From: JAZQNC01 sp045536155
Lineage (GTDB): Bacteria; Bacillota; Clostridia; Oscillospirales; CAG-272
NCBI GenBank assembly: GCA_045536155.1
Contig: JAZSMZ010000091.1
Span: 1 to 5,910, forward strand
Length of the DNA stretch: 5,910 bases
Reading direction: 5' to 3'
Made by a program: the position numbers and the translations under genes. The notes beneath the pieces were generated by a model that worked only from the letters and a program-made list of their open reading frames with translations, was not told where the DNA came from and ran no database searches. Shown here one piece after another: positions 1 to 5,910 of this stretch (position 1 is its first letter; each line of letters opens with the position of its first letter).

Positions 1-122
1 TTGAGCTTGGCGGGAAAAATTCCGGCGGCCAGCTTCGCATCGAAGGAAACATCGCCGGGATTTTTTATGTTGATGACGACGAGCGCGAGAAAAAAGGTCT
101 GTTTGGCAGGTCAAAAAGATAA
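1..122 (+). CDS. yabP: YabP-family sporulation protein, 3' end only
   Basis: Only the last 39 codons are present; reading begins at base 3 and ends with TAA at 120-122. The visible C-terminus reads ELGGKNSGGQLRIEGNIAG, then IFYVDDDEREKKGLFGRSKR. A strand-rich segment ending in an 'I.G.I..I.Y.D' pattern and a basic tail resembles the C-terminus of YabP/YqfC proteins. In Bacillus, yabP is a mother-cell sporulation gene lying directly before yabQ and divIC, and the same order here is the strongest support. The stop codon overlaps the yabQ start as TAATG, so the two are probably translationally coupled. The promoter lies outside the window. The tail alone is weakly diagnostic; the name rests mainly on synteny. 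Confidence 0.8.
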   Translation, partial: ELGGKNSGGQLRIEGNIAGIFYVDDDEREKKGLFGRSKR

Positions 123-721
123 TGGAGATCATTCAGTCCCATTATCCGTCGATGCTGCTGTGTTCCCTGCTGGTAGGAGTTTCTCTGTCAGCTGTTTGGG
201 ATATATTCCATATTATACATATAGCTCTATCGCCTATATCTTGCAGCAAAAGCCTTTCGGCAATATACCATACTGCAATATTTATCTCGGATTTAGCGTT
301 TGCACTTATATCGACATTTGCCTGCACCGTTTTTACATTTTATATGAATGACGGCAGGATCAGGCTGATTACTTTACTGTCCATAGCAGTTGGATTTTTT
401 ATCTACAGATTTACAGTCGGACGAGTTATTATGTTTTTGTCCGACAGGATCATTTCTTTTATTTACAAAGTAGTGCGCTTCGTTTTTATGCACACACTAT
501 ACCCCGTATTTAAGCTTATACATCATTTTTTCCTCACTTTGTGGGAGAAGGCTTATAGCTTCTATTTATCAAAAGCCTCATCTCGTGGCAAAAAAGTGCT
601 GTTGGCGATGGCATCTCGCGGATTTTTGGAATCTAAACCCGTAAAAGTAAAAAACACAAGGAATGTTAGACGTGGAAAAGCAGAATCACAAGATCAAGAA
701 AAGAACGAATATATTTCTTAA
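122..721 (+). CDS. yabQ: Spore cortex biosynthesis protein YabQ
   Basis: A 199-residue integral membrane protein, close in length to Bacillus YabQ (about 210). Hydrophobic segments lie at about residues 9-36, 47-75, 82-106 and 110-135. Between the second and third is the YabQ-type signature: an N-D-G-R-I-R stretch (76-81) followed by G91-F-F-I-Y95 and T98-V-G-R101. The C-terminal 50 residues are basic and polar, probably a flexible tail. In B. subtilis YabQ sits in the membranes around the forespore and is needed for spore cortex formation; the biochemical role is not known. The ATG at 122 overlaps the yabP stop and has only a weak upstream AGG, which suggests coupled translation. The last 59 bases overlap the divIC reading frame. 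The family assignment rests on the motif, topology and gene order, and is strong. Confidence 0.92.
   Translation: MEIIQSHYPSMLLCSLLVGVSLSAVWDIFHIIHIALSPISCSKSLSAIYHTAIFISDLAFALISTFACTVFTFYMNDGRIRLITLLSIAVGFFIYRFTVGRVIMFLSDRIISFIYKVVRFVFMHTLYPVFKLIHHFFLTLWEKAYSFYLSKASSRGKKVLLAMASRGFLESKPVKVKNTRNVRRGKAESQDQEKNEYIS
658..662 (+). promoter_or_regulatory. Ribosome binding site AAGGA before divIC, ambiguous start
   Basis: AAGGA at 658-662 directly abuts the ATG at 663, which leaves no normal spacing. It lies 9 bases before an in-frame GTG at 672, which is a normal distance. The site therefore favours GTG at 672 unless the gene is translated by coupling from yabQ, inside whose coding region this site lies. 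Confidence 0.55.
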
Positions 722-971
722 GGGCGCCATCATCGCCTTTATCCTTTTCTGCTTACTTACTGTATTTTCACAGTTAGCAAGCTTTACAGAGCTTGAAAAG
801 AAGCAAATTATGCTTGAAGATCAAATATACGCAATGCAAGAAGATATTGCAGAGCTTGAAGAAGAAATCGCTCAGCCGATTGACGACAACTACATGAAGA
901 GAGTAGCCCGCGCACTTTTGAACTATCACCTGCCCGAAGAAATACTTTTCTTTAATGATTTGGTTGACTAA
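663..971 (+). CDS. divIC: DivIC/FtsB-like septum formation initiator
   Basis: A 102-residue bitopic protein with the full DivIC/FtsB layout: a short basic cytoplasmic N-terminus (K10-I-K-K-R14), one membrane segment (about 20-40), a coiled coil rich in Glu, Leu and Ile (about 42-70), and a C-terminal motif with Y77, V81-A-R83 and P91-E-E that matches the family pattern. DivIC works with FtsL and DivIB at the division septum to activate septal wall synthesis. It follows yabQ as in Bacillus. The start is uncertain: ATG 663 gives 102 residues and GTG 672 gives 99, and the AAGGA spacing fits GTG better. The frame overlaps the end of yabQ by 50 or 59 bases. The family is clear from layout and synteny; whether it is the division paralogue or a sporulation-specific one cannot be told. 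Confidence 0.9.
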   Translation: MLDVEKQNHKIKKRTNIFLKGAIIAFILFCLLTVFSQLASFTELEKKQIMLEDQIYAMQEDIAELEEEIAQPIDDNYMKRVARALLNYHLPEEILFFNDLVD

Positions 972-991
972 TATCGCGTTTGTTTAAATAT

Positions 992-996
992 AAGGA
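992..996 (+). promoter_or_regulatory. Ribosome binding site AAGGA, sets amidohydrolase start
   Basis: AAGGA lies 7 bases before the ATG at 1004. The frame is open further upstream to a TTG at 980, but that codon would place this site inside the gene and has no binding site of its own. The ATG at 1004 is therefore the start. Confidence 0.8.
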
Positions 997-1003
997 TCGT
1001 ACA

Positions 1004-2161
1004 ATGAGAATAGAAAACGTAAAGATTTACACTATGAATAAAAACCGCGACGTTATTGAACGCGGTTACGTTGAGATTGAGGACGGAAAAATTGTATCTG
1101 TAGGCCCTTTTGAGGGTGAAGGTGAAGTTACAAGAGTTTTATATCCTGGTCTTATCGATGCGCATACACACGTTGGCATAATAGGTGACGCTCTCGGATT
1201 TGAAAGCGACGATGTTAATGAAACCGGTGATCCCCTCACTCCTCATCTCCGCGCACTTGATGCTGTAAATCCCTTTGACCGCTGCTTTGCCGATGCAAGA
1301 GGAGCGGGCGTCACGACAGTTGCAATCGCACCCGGCAGTGCCAATCCCATCGGAGGACAGATATGCGTTGTAAAGACAGTTGGACGTCGAATTGACGATA
1401 TGGCAATACTTTCTCCCGCTGCAATAAAATTCGCTTTGGGTGAAAATCCGAAGGGATGCTATCACTCGAAGAGCCAGATGCCCGAAACCCGTATGGCTAC
1501 CGCAGCCATGATGCGTGAAATGCTGACAAAGGCAAAGAAATATGCCGACGATATGGATGCTGCTCACTCTTCTCCGTCAAGTCCCGATGAAGAAGCTCCT
1601 GACGAACCCGATTTCGACATCAAGCTTGAGTCGCTCATTCCTGTTATTAAGGGTGAGATACCCTGTCACTTCCACTGTCACCGCGCTGACGATATTTGCA
1701 CGGCGATCCGCATTGCAGAAGAATTCAATTTAAAATACGTTTTGGTACACTGTACCGAGGGTTCGCTTATCGCTGATATTCTTGCTAGTGAAGGAGCTCG
1801 TGCTATCGTCGGCCCCAATCTGTCAGATCGCTCGAAACCCGAGCTCTTAAATCAGACATATCAGAACCCTGCCCTTTTGGCAAAAGAGGGCGTTAAGATT
1901 GCCATCACTACCGACCATTCGGTTACTCCCATCAATTATCTTTCTCTCTGCGCTTCTCTTGCAAAGCAAAGCGGACTGCCTTATATGAATGCTCTTTCGG
2001 CAATCACCTGTGATGCTGCCGACATTCTCGGTATATCTGACAGAGTCGGCTCTATTGAGTGCGAAAAGGATGCAGACCTTGTTCTTATGAATGGCGACAT
2101 ATTTGATCTTAACACAAAAATTGAATGCGTTTGGATAGACGGTGTGCAATGCGGTAGCTGA
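1004..2161 (+). CDS. Metal-dependent amidohydrolase, imidazolonepropionase-like family (substrate unknown)
   Basis: A 385-residue cytoplasmic protein of the amidohydrolase superfamily. An N-terminal beta segment (1-47, with the 'V.I.DGKI..VG' pattern) leads into the TIM barrel. Visible metal-site elements are H54-T-H56 in PGLIDAHTHVG, a lysine in IKFALGENPK (K142), H224-C-H226 followed by RADDI, H249 in VHCTEG, and D304 in TTDHS. The C-terminus closes with the D-A-D-L-V sheet typical of the family. The ALGENPK and HRADDI motifs recall bacterial proteins annotated only as amidohydrolase and grouped with imidazolonepropionases. K142 could be a carbamylated metal ligand, by position only. There is no signal peptide. 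An acidic Ser/Pro-rich insert spans about 182-207. The gene starts 32 bases after divIC and probably shares its transcript. The superfamily is sure; the reaction cannot be named. Confidence 0.9.
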   Translation: MRIENVKIYTMNKNRDVIERGYVEIEDGKIVSVGPFEGEGEVTRVLYPGLIDAHTHVGIIGDALGFESDDVNETGDPLTPHLRALDAVNPFDRCFADARGAGVTTVAIAPGSANPIGGQICVVKTVGRRIDDMAILSPAAIKFALGENPKGCYHSKSQMPETRMATAAMMREMLTKAKKYADDMDAAHSSPSSPDEEAPDEPDFDIKLESLIPVIKGEIPCHFHCHRADDICTAIRIAEEFNLKYVLVHCTEGSLIADILASEGARAIVGPNLSDRSKPELLNQTYQNPALLAKEGVKIAITTDHSVTPINYLSLCASLAKQSGLPYMNALSAITCDAADILGISDRVGSIECEKDADLVLMNGDIFDLNTKIECVWIDGVQCGS

Positions 2162-2176
2162 TGCCACCGTCTATTC
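2133..2176 (+). terminator. Hairpin over the amidohydrolase stop codon, possible weak terminator
   Basis: Bases 2135-2144 (ATAGACGGTG) and 2165-2174 (CACCGTCTAT) are perfect inverted repeats. Including 2133-2134 with 2175-2176 the stem reaches 12 pairs with one G-U. Inside the loop, 2146-2148 can pair with 2162-2164. The stem encloses the TGA at 2159-2161. The following bases (TTCTTTA) make only a poor U-tract, so this may be an attenuator or mRNA-stabilising structure rather than a full terminator. Confidence 0.5.
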
Positions 2177-2200
2177 TTTATGAAAGGATAATTTCTCCCC

Positions 2201-2206
2201 AAAAGG
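2201..2206 (+). promoter_or_regulatory. Ribosome binding site AAAAGG, sets serine hydrolase start
   Basis: AAAAGG ends 7 bases before the ATG at 2214 but only 1 base before the in-frame ATG at 2208. The second ATG is the better start and gives a protein beginning MKYKVKN. A GAAAGGA at 2182-2188 is too far upstream for either. Confidence 0.7.
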
Positions 2207-2213
2207 CATGATT

Positions 2214-3470
2214 ATGAAATACAAAGTTAAAAATATCGTTTTGTCGGTTATTGCTGTCATTTTTCTTGCACTCATTGGACTAATGATCTACCAAAACCAC
2301 CATGTTGACACATTGGCTAATTCCAAGGAAGCCGAGGCTCAAAAGACAATTTCCGAGCTTAAAGGTACAATAGATGCCCTTCAAAATGAACTCGATAAGG
2401 CTGTAAGTGAAAATGAACAGTTTAAAAATACAGATGAGCTTTATCGAATATTAAACGAAAGGTATGATCGTCTTGAAGAATATCTCAACGGAAAGCTTAG
2501 CGAAAAGGATGCCGAAATAGAATTGCTTAAAGAAAAGCTTTCTATGCTCGAACGCATATCAAAAATTGATTTTGTCAATCAGCTTAACATTATTTCCGAA
2601 ATTGAAGCTCTTTTAAATTCTGCGCCCGTTCACAATACTTCAACTTATATTGTTGACGAAAGCGGTAAATCGATCAAAAAATCAGTTACAGTACCGGGCG
2701 AGATATCGGTCATGTATTATGATCTGACTTTAGGATTTGAATTTTCGTACAACGAAGACGTTCTGATGGATCCCGCCAGCATGATCAAGGCACCTTTTGC
2801 GCTGTCATTGCTTATTGCCGCTTCCGATGAGGAAACAAATATTGCAAAAGAACGGGCGGAACATAATGCAGCTGACAACAATGCTCCGTTTGAAGAACCC
2901 GTTCGTGTGTTTGATATGGATAAAACGATCACTTATACGCGGGCCGCATATTACAGAGAGGGATCGGGAGAGATAGTCAATTCAAAAGACGGCACAGTAT
3001 ATACATACCGCGATCTTTTCTATCACTTACTTCATTGCAGCGACAACGTAGCATACTCGGTGCTCATGGGTGAATACGGCACAGAATATCTTATTGATTT
3101 TGCAAAATCTATCGGTGCGACATCTCTTCTTGATACCGACGCAACTTTTACGGCATCCGACGGTATTAAAATTCTGAAAGCCATTTACGAATTTATCGAA
3201 AGTGACGCATACTACGCCTCGTTTATGAAAGATGCGATGATGAACAGCAGACATACCCTACTTATTTCCGACTCAGTAAGTCCTGCAAAGAGTGCGCACA
3301 AATACGGTTGGGACACCGACTCGTACTGCGACATGGGTATAGTATATGCCGACTCGCCATACCTCGTAATAATCATGACGAATTATGACGAAGGCAATCA
3401 GACAAAAATAAACTATCTGCAAAATATTTTAAAGCTGATTCATGAGTTTCACTGCAATTTTTATAGGTAA
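2214..3470 (+). CDS. Membrane-anchored coiled-coil protein with class A beta-lactamase-like serine hydrolase domain
   Basis: A 418-residue protein. Residues 1-7 are basic and 8-26 form one hydrophobic segment without a lipobox or clear cleavage site, so it is probably an N-terminal anchor with the rest outside the membrane. Residues about 36-115 are rich in Glu, Lys and Leu with heptad-like spacing, a coiled-coil stalk. Residues about 140-418 look like a penicillin-recognising serine hydrolase: S189-M-I-K192 (SxxK nucleophile motif in a 'DPASMIKAPFAL' context), S276-D-N278 (SDN motif) and K363-Y-G365 near the C-terminus where KTG is expected. The usual 'ExxLN' omega-loop glutamate is not visible after SDN; residues 305-320 hold Asp and Thr instead. 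That argues against an efficient beta-lactamase and for a wall-acting peptidase, an esterase-like enzyme or a sensor. It could be co-transcribed with the preceding gene, although a hairpin lies between them. The fold is well supported, the activity is not. Confidence 0.82.
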   Translation: MKYKVKNIVLSVIAVIFLALIGLMIYQNHHVDTLANSKEAEAQKTISELKGTIDALQNELDKAVSENEQFKNTDELYRILNERYDRLEEYLNGKLSEKDAEIELLKEKLSMLERISKIDFVNQLNIISEIEALLNSAPVHNTSTYIVDESGKSIKKSVTVPGEISVMYYDLTLGFEFSYNEDVLMDPASMIKAPFALSLLIAASDEETNIAKERAEHNAADNNAPFEEPVRVFDMDKTITYTRAAYYREGSGEIVNSKDGTVYTYRDLFYHLLHCSDNVAYSVLMGEYGTEYLIDFAKSIGATSLLDTDATFTASDGIKILKAIYEFIESDAYYASFMKDAMMNSRHTLLISDSVSPAKSAHKYGWDTDSYCDMGIVYADSPYLVIIMTNYDEGNQTKINYLQNILKLIHEFHCNFYR

Positions 3471-3496
3471 ATTTAAACAAAATATTGTCCGTTTTA

Positions 3497-3525
3497 TTGA
3501 CATATCGGAAAAATTGCTGTATAAT
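3497..3525 (+). promoter_or_regulatory. Housekeeping sigma-A type promoter for asd
   Basis: TTGACA at 3497-3502 and TATAAT at 3520-3525 are both perfect consensus hexamers separated by exactly 17 bases. Transcription would begin near 3532, giving a leader of about 29 bases before the ATG at 3561. That is too short for a lysine riboswitch or T-box, so no leader-RNA control is expected. A second TATAAT (3534-3539) has no matching -35. No terminator for the preceding gene is visible in 3471-3496. Confidence 0.87.
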
Positions 3526-3560
3526 TCTATTATTATAATTATAAAAGGTTGGTAGAGATA

Positions 3561-4649
3561 ATGTTTGAAATTAAAAAGAAATATCGTGCCGCCGTAGTCG
3601 GTGCTACCGGCATGGTAGGACAGCGTTTGCTTACTCTCCTTGAAAATCACCCCTATTTTGACGTCACCGCTCTCGCAGCGTCGGCACGCTCCGCAGGTAT
3701 GACTTATGCTGAGGCAGTCGGAAATCGCTGGAAGATGGATGTTGCCCTTCCCGAAAAATTTGCGATCATGACTGTGCTTGATGCAAACGATATAGATTCC
3801 ATTAAAGCCAATGCAGACATGGTCTTCTGCGCAGTTGACATGAAGGATGCAGAGATCAAGGCGCTTGAAGAAAGCTACGCAAAGGCAGAGCTCGTTGTTG
3901 TATCGAACAACAAGTCCCACCGCTGGACTCCCGATGTTCCCATGCTCATTCCCGAAATCAACGATGCTCATCTTGCAGTAATCGATGCGCAGAAAAAGCG
4001 TCTTGGCACAAAGCACGGCTTTATCGTTACAAAGCCTAACTGCTCTATCCAGAGCTACGTTCCGCTTTTGACTCCCCTTATGGAATTCAAGCCTAAGACC
4101 GTTGTTGCAACTACATATCAGGCAATCTCCGGCGCCGGCAAGACCTTCAACGAATGGCCCGAAATGATCGACAACGTAATTCCCTACATCGGTGGCGAAG
4201 AGGAAAAGAGCGAAAAAGAACCTCTTCGTATTTGGGGTAAGATAGAAAATGATACTATTGTGGCTGCCGCAGAGCCCGTTATCACCACTCAGTGCATTCG
4301 TGTTCCCGTTACAAACGGACACCTTGCCGCAGTATTTGTATCCTTTGAAAAAAAGCCCTCAAAGGAGCAGATCTTAAAGGCTTGGGCTGAATACAAGGGC
4401 GAACCTCAGGTATTGGGTCTTCCCTCTGCTCCCGAGCAATTTATCACTTATTTCGAAGAGGATAACCGTCCTCAGACCAACACCGACCGCGAGATCTACG
4501 GCGGTATGGGCATAACAGTCGGACGTCTTCGCGAGGACACCGTTTATGACTACAAGTTCGTTGGTCTTTCTCACAACACATTGCGCGGTGCCGCAGGCGG
4601 ATCTGTTCTTACAGCAGAGCTTCTTGCCGCAAAAGGCTACCTCGACTAA
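3561..4649 (+). CDS. asd: Aspartate-semialdehyde dehydrogenase, archaeal/fungal type
   Basis: A 362-residue cytoplasmic enzyme. It reduces aspartyl-4-phosphate to aspartate-4-semialdehyde with NADPH, the branch point to lysine, diaminopimelate, threonine and methionine. The N-terminal nucleotide-binding loop is G14-A-T-G-M-V-G20. The catalytic cysteine is C161 in KPNCSIQ, and the general-base histidine is H254 in RVPVTNGH (247-254). The SGAGK stretch at 190-194 and the C-terminal SHNTLRGAAGG complete the family pattern. The PNCSIQ and TNGH contexts and the length fit the archaeal/fungal class better than the classical bacterial one. The ATG at 3561 is chosen over an upstream in-frame TTG at 3549; AAAAGG (3543-3548) lies a longish 12 bases before it. 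It has its own strong promoter and ends at a terminator, so it is probably transcribed alone, without other lysine-pathway genes beside it. Confidence 0.95.
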   Translation: MFEIKKKYRAAVVGATGMVGQRLLTLLENHPYFDVTALAASARSAGMTYAEAVGNRWKMDVALPEKFAIMTVLDANDIDSIKANADMVFCAVDMKDAEIKALEESYAKAELVVVSNNKSHRWTPDVPMLIPEINDAHLAVIDAQKKRLGTKHGFIVTKPNCSIQSYVPLLTPLMEFKPKTVVATTYQAISGAGKTFNEWPEMIDNVIPYIGGEEEKSEKEPLRIWGKIENDTIVAAAEPVITTQCIRVPVTNGHLAAVFVSFEKKPSKEQILKAWAEYKGEPQVLGLPSAPEQFITYFEEDNRPQTNTDREIYGGMGITVGRLREDTVYDYKFVGLSHNTLRGAAGGSVLTAELLAAKGYLD

Positions 4650-4659
4650 TCACTCAAAC

Positions 4660-4690
4660 AAAAAAGCTGAACTTAAAGTTCAGCTTTTTT
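4660..4690. terminator. Bidirectional intrinsic terminator between asd and the MFS gene
   Basis: The core stem 4666-4673 (GCTGAACT) pairs with 4677-4684 (AGTTCAGC) around a TAA loop. Six A (4660-4665) before and six T (4685-4690) after extend it to 14 pairs and supply a U-tract on either strand. It lies 10 bases after the asd stop codon. On the minus strand the MFS stop codon (4673-4675) falls at the loop, so the hairpin encodes the last residues of the transporter and also terminates its transcript. Confidence 0.92.
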
Positions 4691-5910
4691 ATTTTCTTTT
4701 TTTACTCTGAATATAGGCAGCAATGAAAGCATAAGAATCGGGAATACAACCGCCGCTAAAATTCCGAGCTTTAATCCTGTACTCTCGGCATCGGGCGAGT
4801 TGTTCATATTAAGATACACACCCGAAACCATGCCGGTAAGCCATGGTCCGAGCGAACAGCCAAGATCGCCGAACACCGCCAGAATTGCAAACATCGGATT
4901 TCCTCCGTTAGGAAACTTAGCGGCTGTAAGCGAGAGCATACCGGGCCAGAGCAATGCCACAGATAGACCGCAAAAAGCACAGCCCGCGAGCGACAGAAGT
5001 GCATTATTTGAAAATACAGCAACCAAATAGCAAGCAATGCAAAGCACCGAGCTACCTATCATAAGCTTGAGCAAGGGAGCTCTTTGGCCGAACACACCGT
5101 ATATCGTACGACCGATTGCCATCGTTACGCCAAACATACAGGGTCCCAGCAGATCGCCCAAAGCTTTCGTAACCCCAAGTCCCTTTTCTGCAAAAACAGA
5201 TGCCCACTGTGCCATTGCGAGTTCTGCAGCACCTGATGCTGTCATAAGAGCCAAAGCTGCAACAAATACGCCGGATGTAAGCAGCTGCCTTAGCGGAGTT
5301 GCGCGCTCACCTTCCTTGATAATAGGCGCAAAAGGAACACGGAAAAAGTTCAATGTATTTACAAAAGGAATAATTGCCCAAAGAATGGGGATTATGTACC
5401 AAAGATCGTGCCCGAGAAGCTTCAAAAGAAGAGTGGTTATTAGCACTACAAAGACCATTCCCCAGCAATAAAAGCCATGCAGCAGTGCCATTGTCGATGC
5501 TTTAGCGTCACCTGGGATCGCTTCAACAATGGGGCTGAGAAGAACCTCGATCATTCCACTTCCACAAGCAAAAACAAACGTTGCGATCACGATCGCGGGA
5601 TATACCATCGATATAGGCATAATCACCGGCAAAACGCCAAGCAACACAAGTCCAAGCGTAGCTAAGATGTGCGCTGCAACTATGCACTTGCGGTATCCGA
5701 TCCTATCTACAAATTTAATAGAAATCAGATCCACAAAAATCTGAGTGACGAAATTAAGAAGCACTAAAAAGCTTAGTTTTTCATATGACAGACCAAATTT
5801 GTCCATGAAAACGACAAATAGGATCGGCGGCAGATTTACAACGATCGATTGCGTTATGTATCCTGCATAGCAGGCTATAAGAGTCGATCTGTAGTTTATT
5901 TTTTCAATAT
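4673..5910 (-). CDS. Major facilitator superfamily transporter, N-terminus cut by window edge
   Basis: The frame stays open from the stop at 4673-4675 to the right edge, giving 411 visible residues. An internal Met at 5804-5806 is not the start: 34 further residues upstream form the first membrane helix (IACYAGYITQSIVVNLPPIL). The usual length for such carriers suggests only a few to about 20 residues are missing. Around twelve hydrophobic segments are visible. After the second lies MFS motif A as D68-R-I-G-Y-R-K74 (visible numbering). An LLHGFYCWG stretch lies in the fifth helix (142-150), and a central cytoplasmic loop with charged residues spans about 190-208. The tail is basic (RVKKENKKAEL). 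It would be a proton- or ion-coupled carrier in the cytoplasmic membrane. The general look recalls the fucose-permease-like group, but the substrate cannot be read from the sequence. It runs convergent to asd; its promoter lies outside the window. Confidence 0.9.
   Translation of the reverse strand, partial: IEKINYRSTLIACYAGYITQSIVVNLPPILFVVFMDKFGLSYEKLSFLVLLNFVTQIFVDLISIKFVDRIGYRKCIVAAHILATLGLVLLGVLPVIMPISMVYPAIVIATFVFACGSGMIEVLLSPIVEAIPGDAKASTMALLHGFYCWGMVFVVLITTLLLKLLGHDLWYIIPILWAIIPFVNTLNFFRVPFAPIIKEGERATPLRQLLTSGVFVAALALMTASGAAELAMAQWASVFAEKGLGVTKALGDLLGPCMFGVTMAIGRTIYGVFGQRAPLLKLMIGSSVLCIACYLVAVFSNNALLSLAGCAFCGLSVALLWPGMLSLTAAKFPNGGNPMFAILAVFGDLGCSLGPWLTGMVSGVYLNMNNSPDAESTGLKLGILAAVVFPILMLSLLPIFRVKKENKKAEL

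Noticed and set aside
1..351. A 116-codon plus-strand frame starting with TTG at base 1
   Set aside because: It runs out of frame with the yabP tail and yabQ, both of which have family-like sequence and a TAATG junction.
784..872. Repeated GAGCTTGAAGA-like words in divIC, and similar words in 2340-2560
   Set aside because: They reflect recurring Glu-Leu-Glu and Lys codons of coiled coils, not DNA repeats.
1043..1067. Seven-base inverted repeat AACCGCG / CGCGGTT early in the amidohydrolase gene
   Set aside because: It is short, lies within well-conserved coding sequence and has no T-run, so chance or codon use explains it.
1139..1567. A 142-codon minus-strand frame opposite the amidohydrolase
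   Set aside because: The opposite strand carries conserved amidohydrolase motifs throughout this interval; the antisense product has no recognisable features.
3471..3496. Possible terminator after the serine hydrolase gene
   Set aside because: The stretch is A+T-rich but has no convincing stem followed by a T-run.
3429..4322. A 297-codon open frame on the minus strand opposite asd
   Set aside because: Its product is Cys- and Asn-rich with no recognisable domain, it lies almost wholly opposite the clear asd gene, and it follows from codon bias in asd.
5037..5471. A 144-codon plus-strand frame opposite the MFS gene
   Set aside because: It is a shadow of the transporter: low-complexity Ser, Pro and Ala content with no domain or ribosome binding site.

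Overview
The window looks like chromosomal DNA from an endospore-forming, low-to-mid G+C member of the Clostridia, probably an uncultured gut-type lineage. The evidence is a yabP-yabQ-divIC sporulation/division block at the left end, A+T-rich spacers, AAGGA-type ribosome binding sites and a near-consensus housekeeping promoter. No phage, transposon, CRISPR, rRNA or tRNA signal was found, and no gene-free stretch exceeds about 90 bases.

Layout, left to right. Positions 1-971 hold the 3' end of yabP, all of yabQ and a divIC/ftsB-like gene, packed with overlapping ends: TAATG between yabP and yabQ, and a 50-59 base overlap between yabQ and divIC. Positions 1004-2161 encode a metal-dependent amidohydrolase of unknown substrate, 32 bases after divIC. 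A strong inverted repeat spans its stop codon (2133-2176). Positions 2214-3470 encode a membrane-anchored coiled-coil protein with a C-terminal penicillin-recognising (class A beta-lactamase-like) serine hydrolase fold. Positions 3561-4649 encode an aspartate-semialdehyde dehydrogenase of the archaeal/fungal type, with its own TTGACA-N17-TATAAT promoter and a predicted leader of about 29 bases. A bidirectional hairpin terminator (4660-4690) separates it from a convergent MFS transporter gene (complement, 4673 to the right edge), which lacks only its extreme N-terminus.

How the genes relate. The first three serve spore cortex formation and septation. The serine hydrolase is likely extracytoplasmic and could act on cell wall, and asd supplies diaminopimelate and lysine precursors, so a loose cell-envelope theme runs through the window; that link is inference. 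Several start codons were moved from the longest possible reading frame on the basis of ribosome binding site spacing. I see no convincing new multi-gene system. The most interesting items are the coiled-coil serine hydrolase without a recognisable deacylation glutamate, the unassigned amidohydrolase attached to the yabPQ-divIC block, and the compact overlapping signals.
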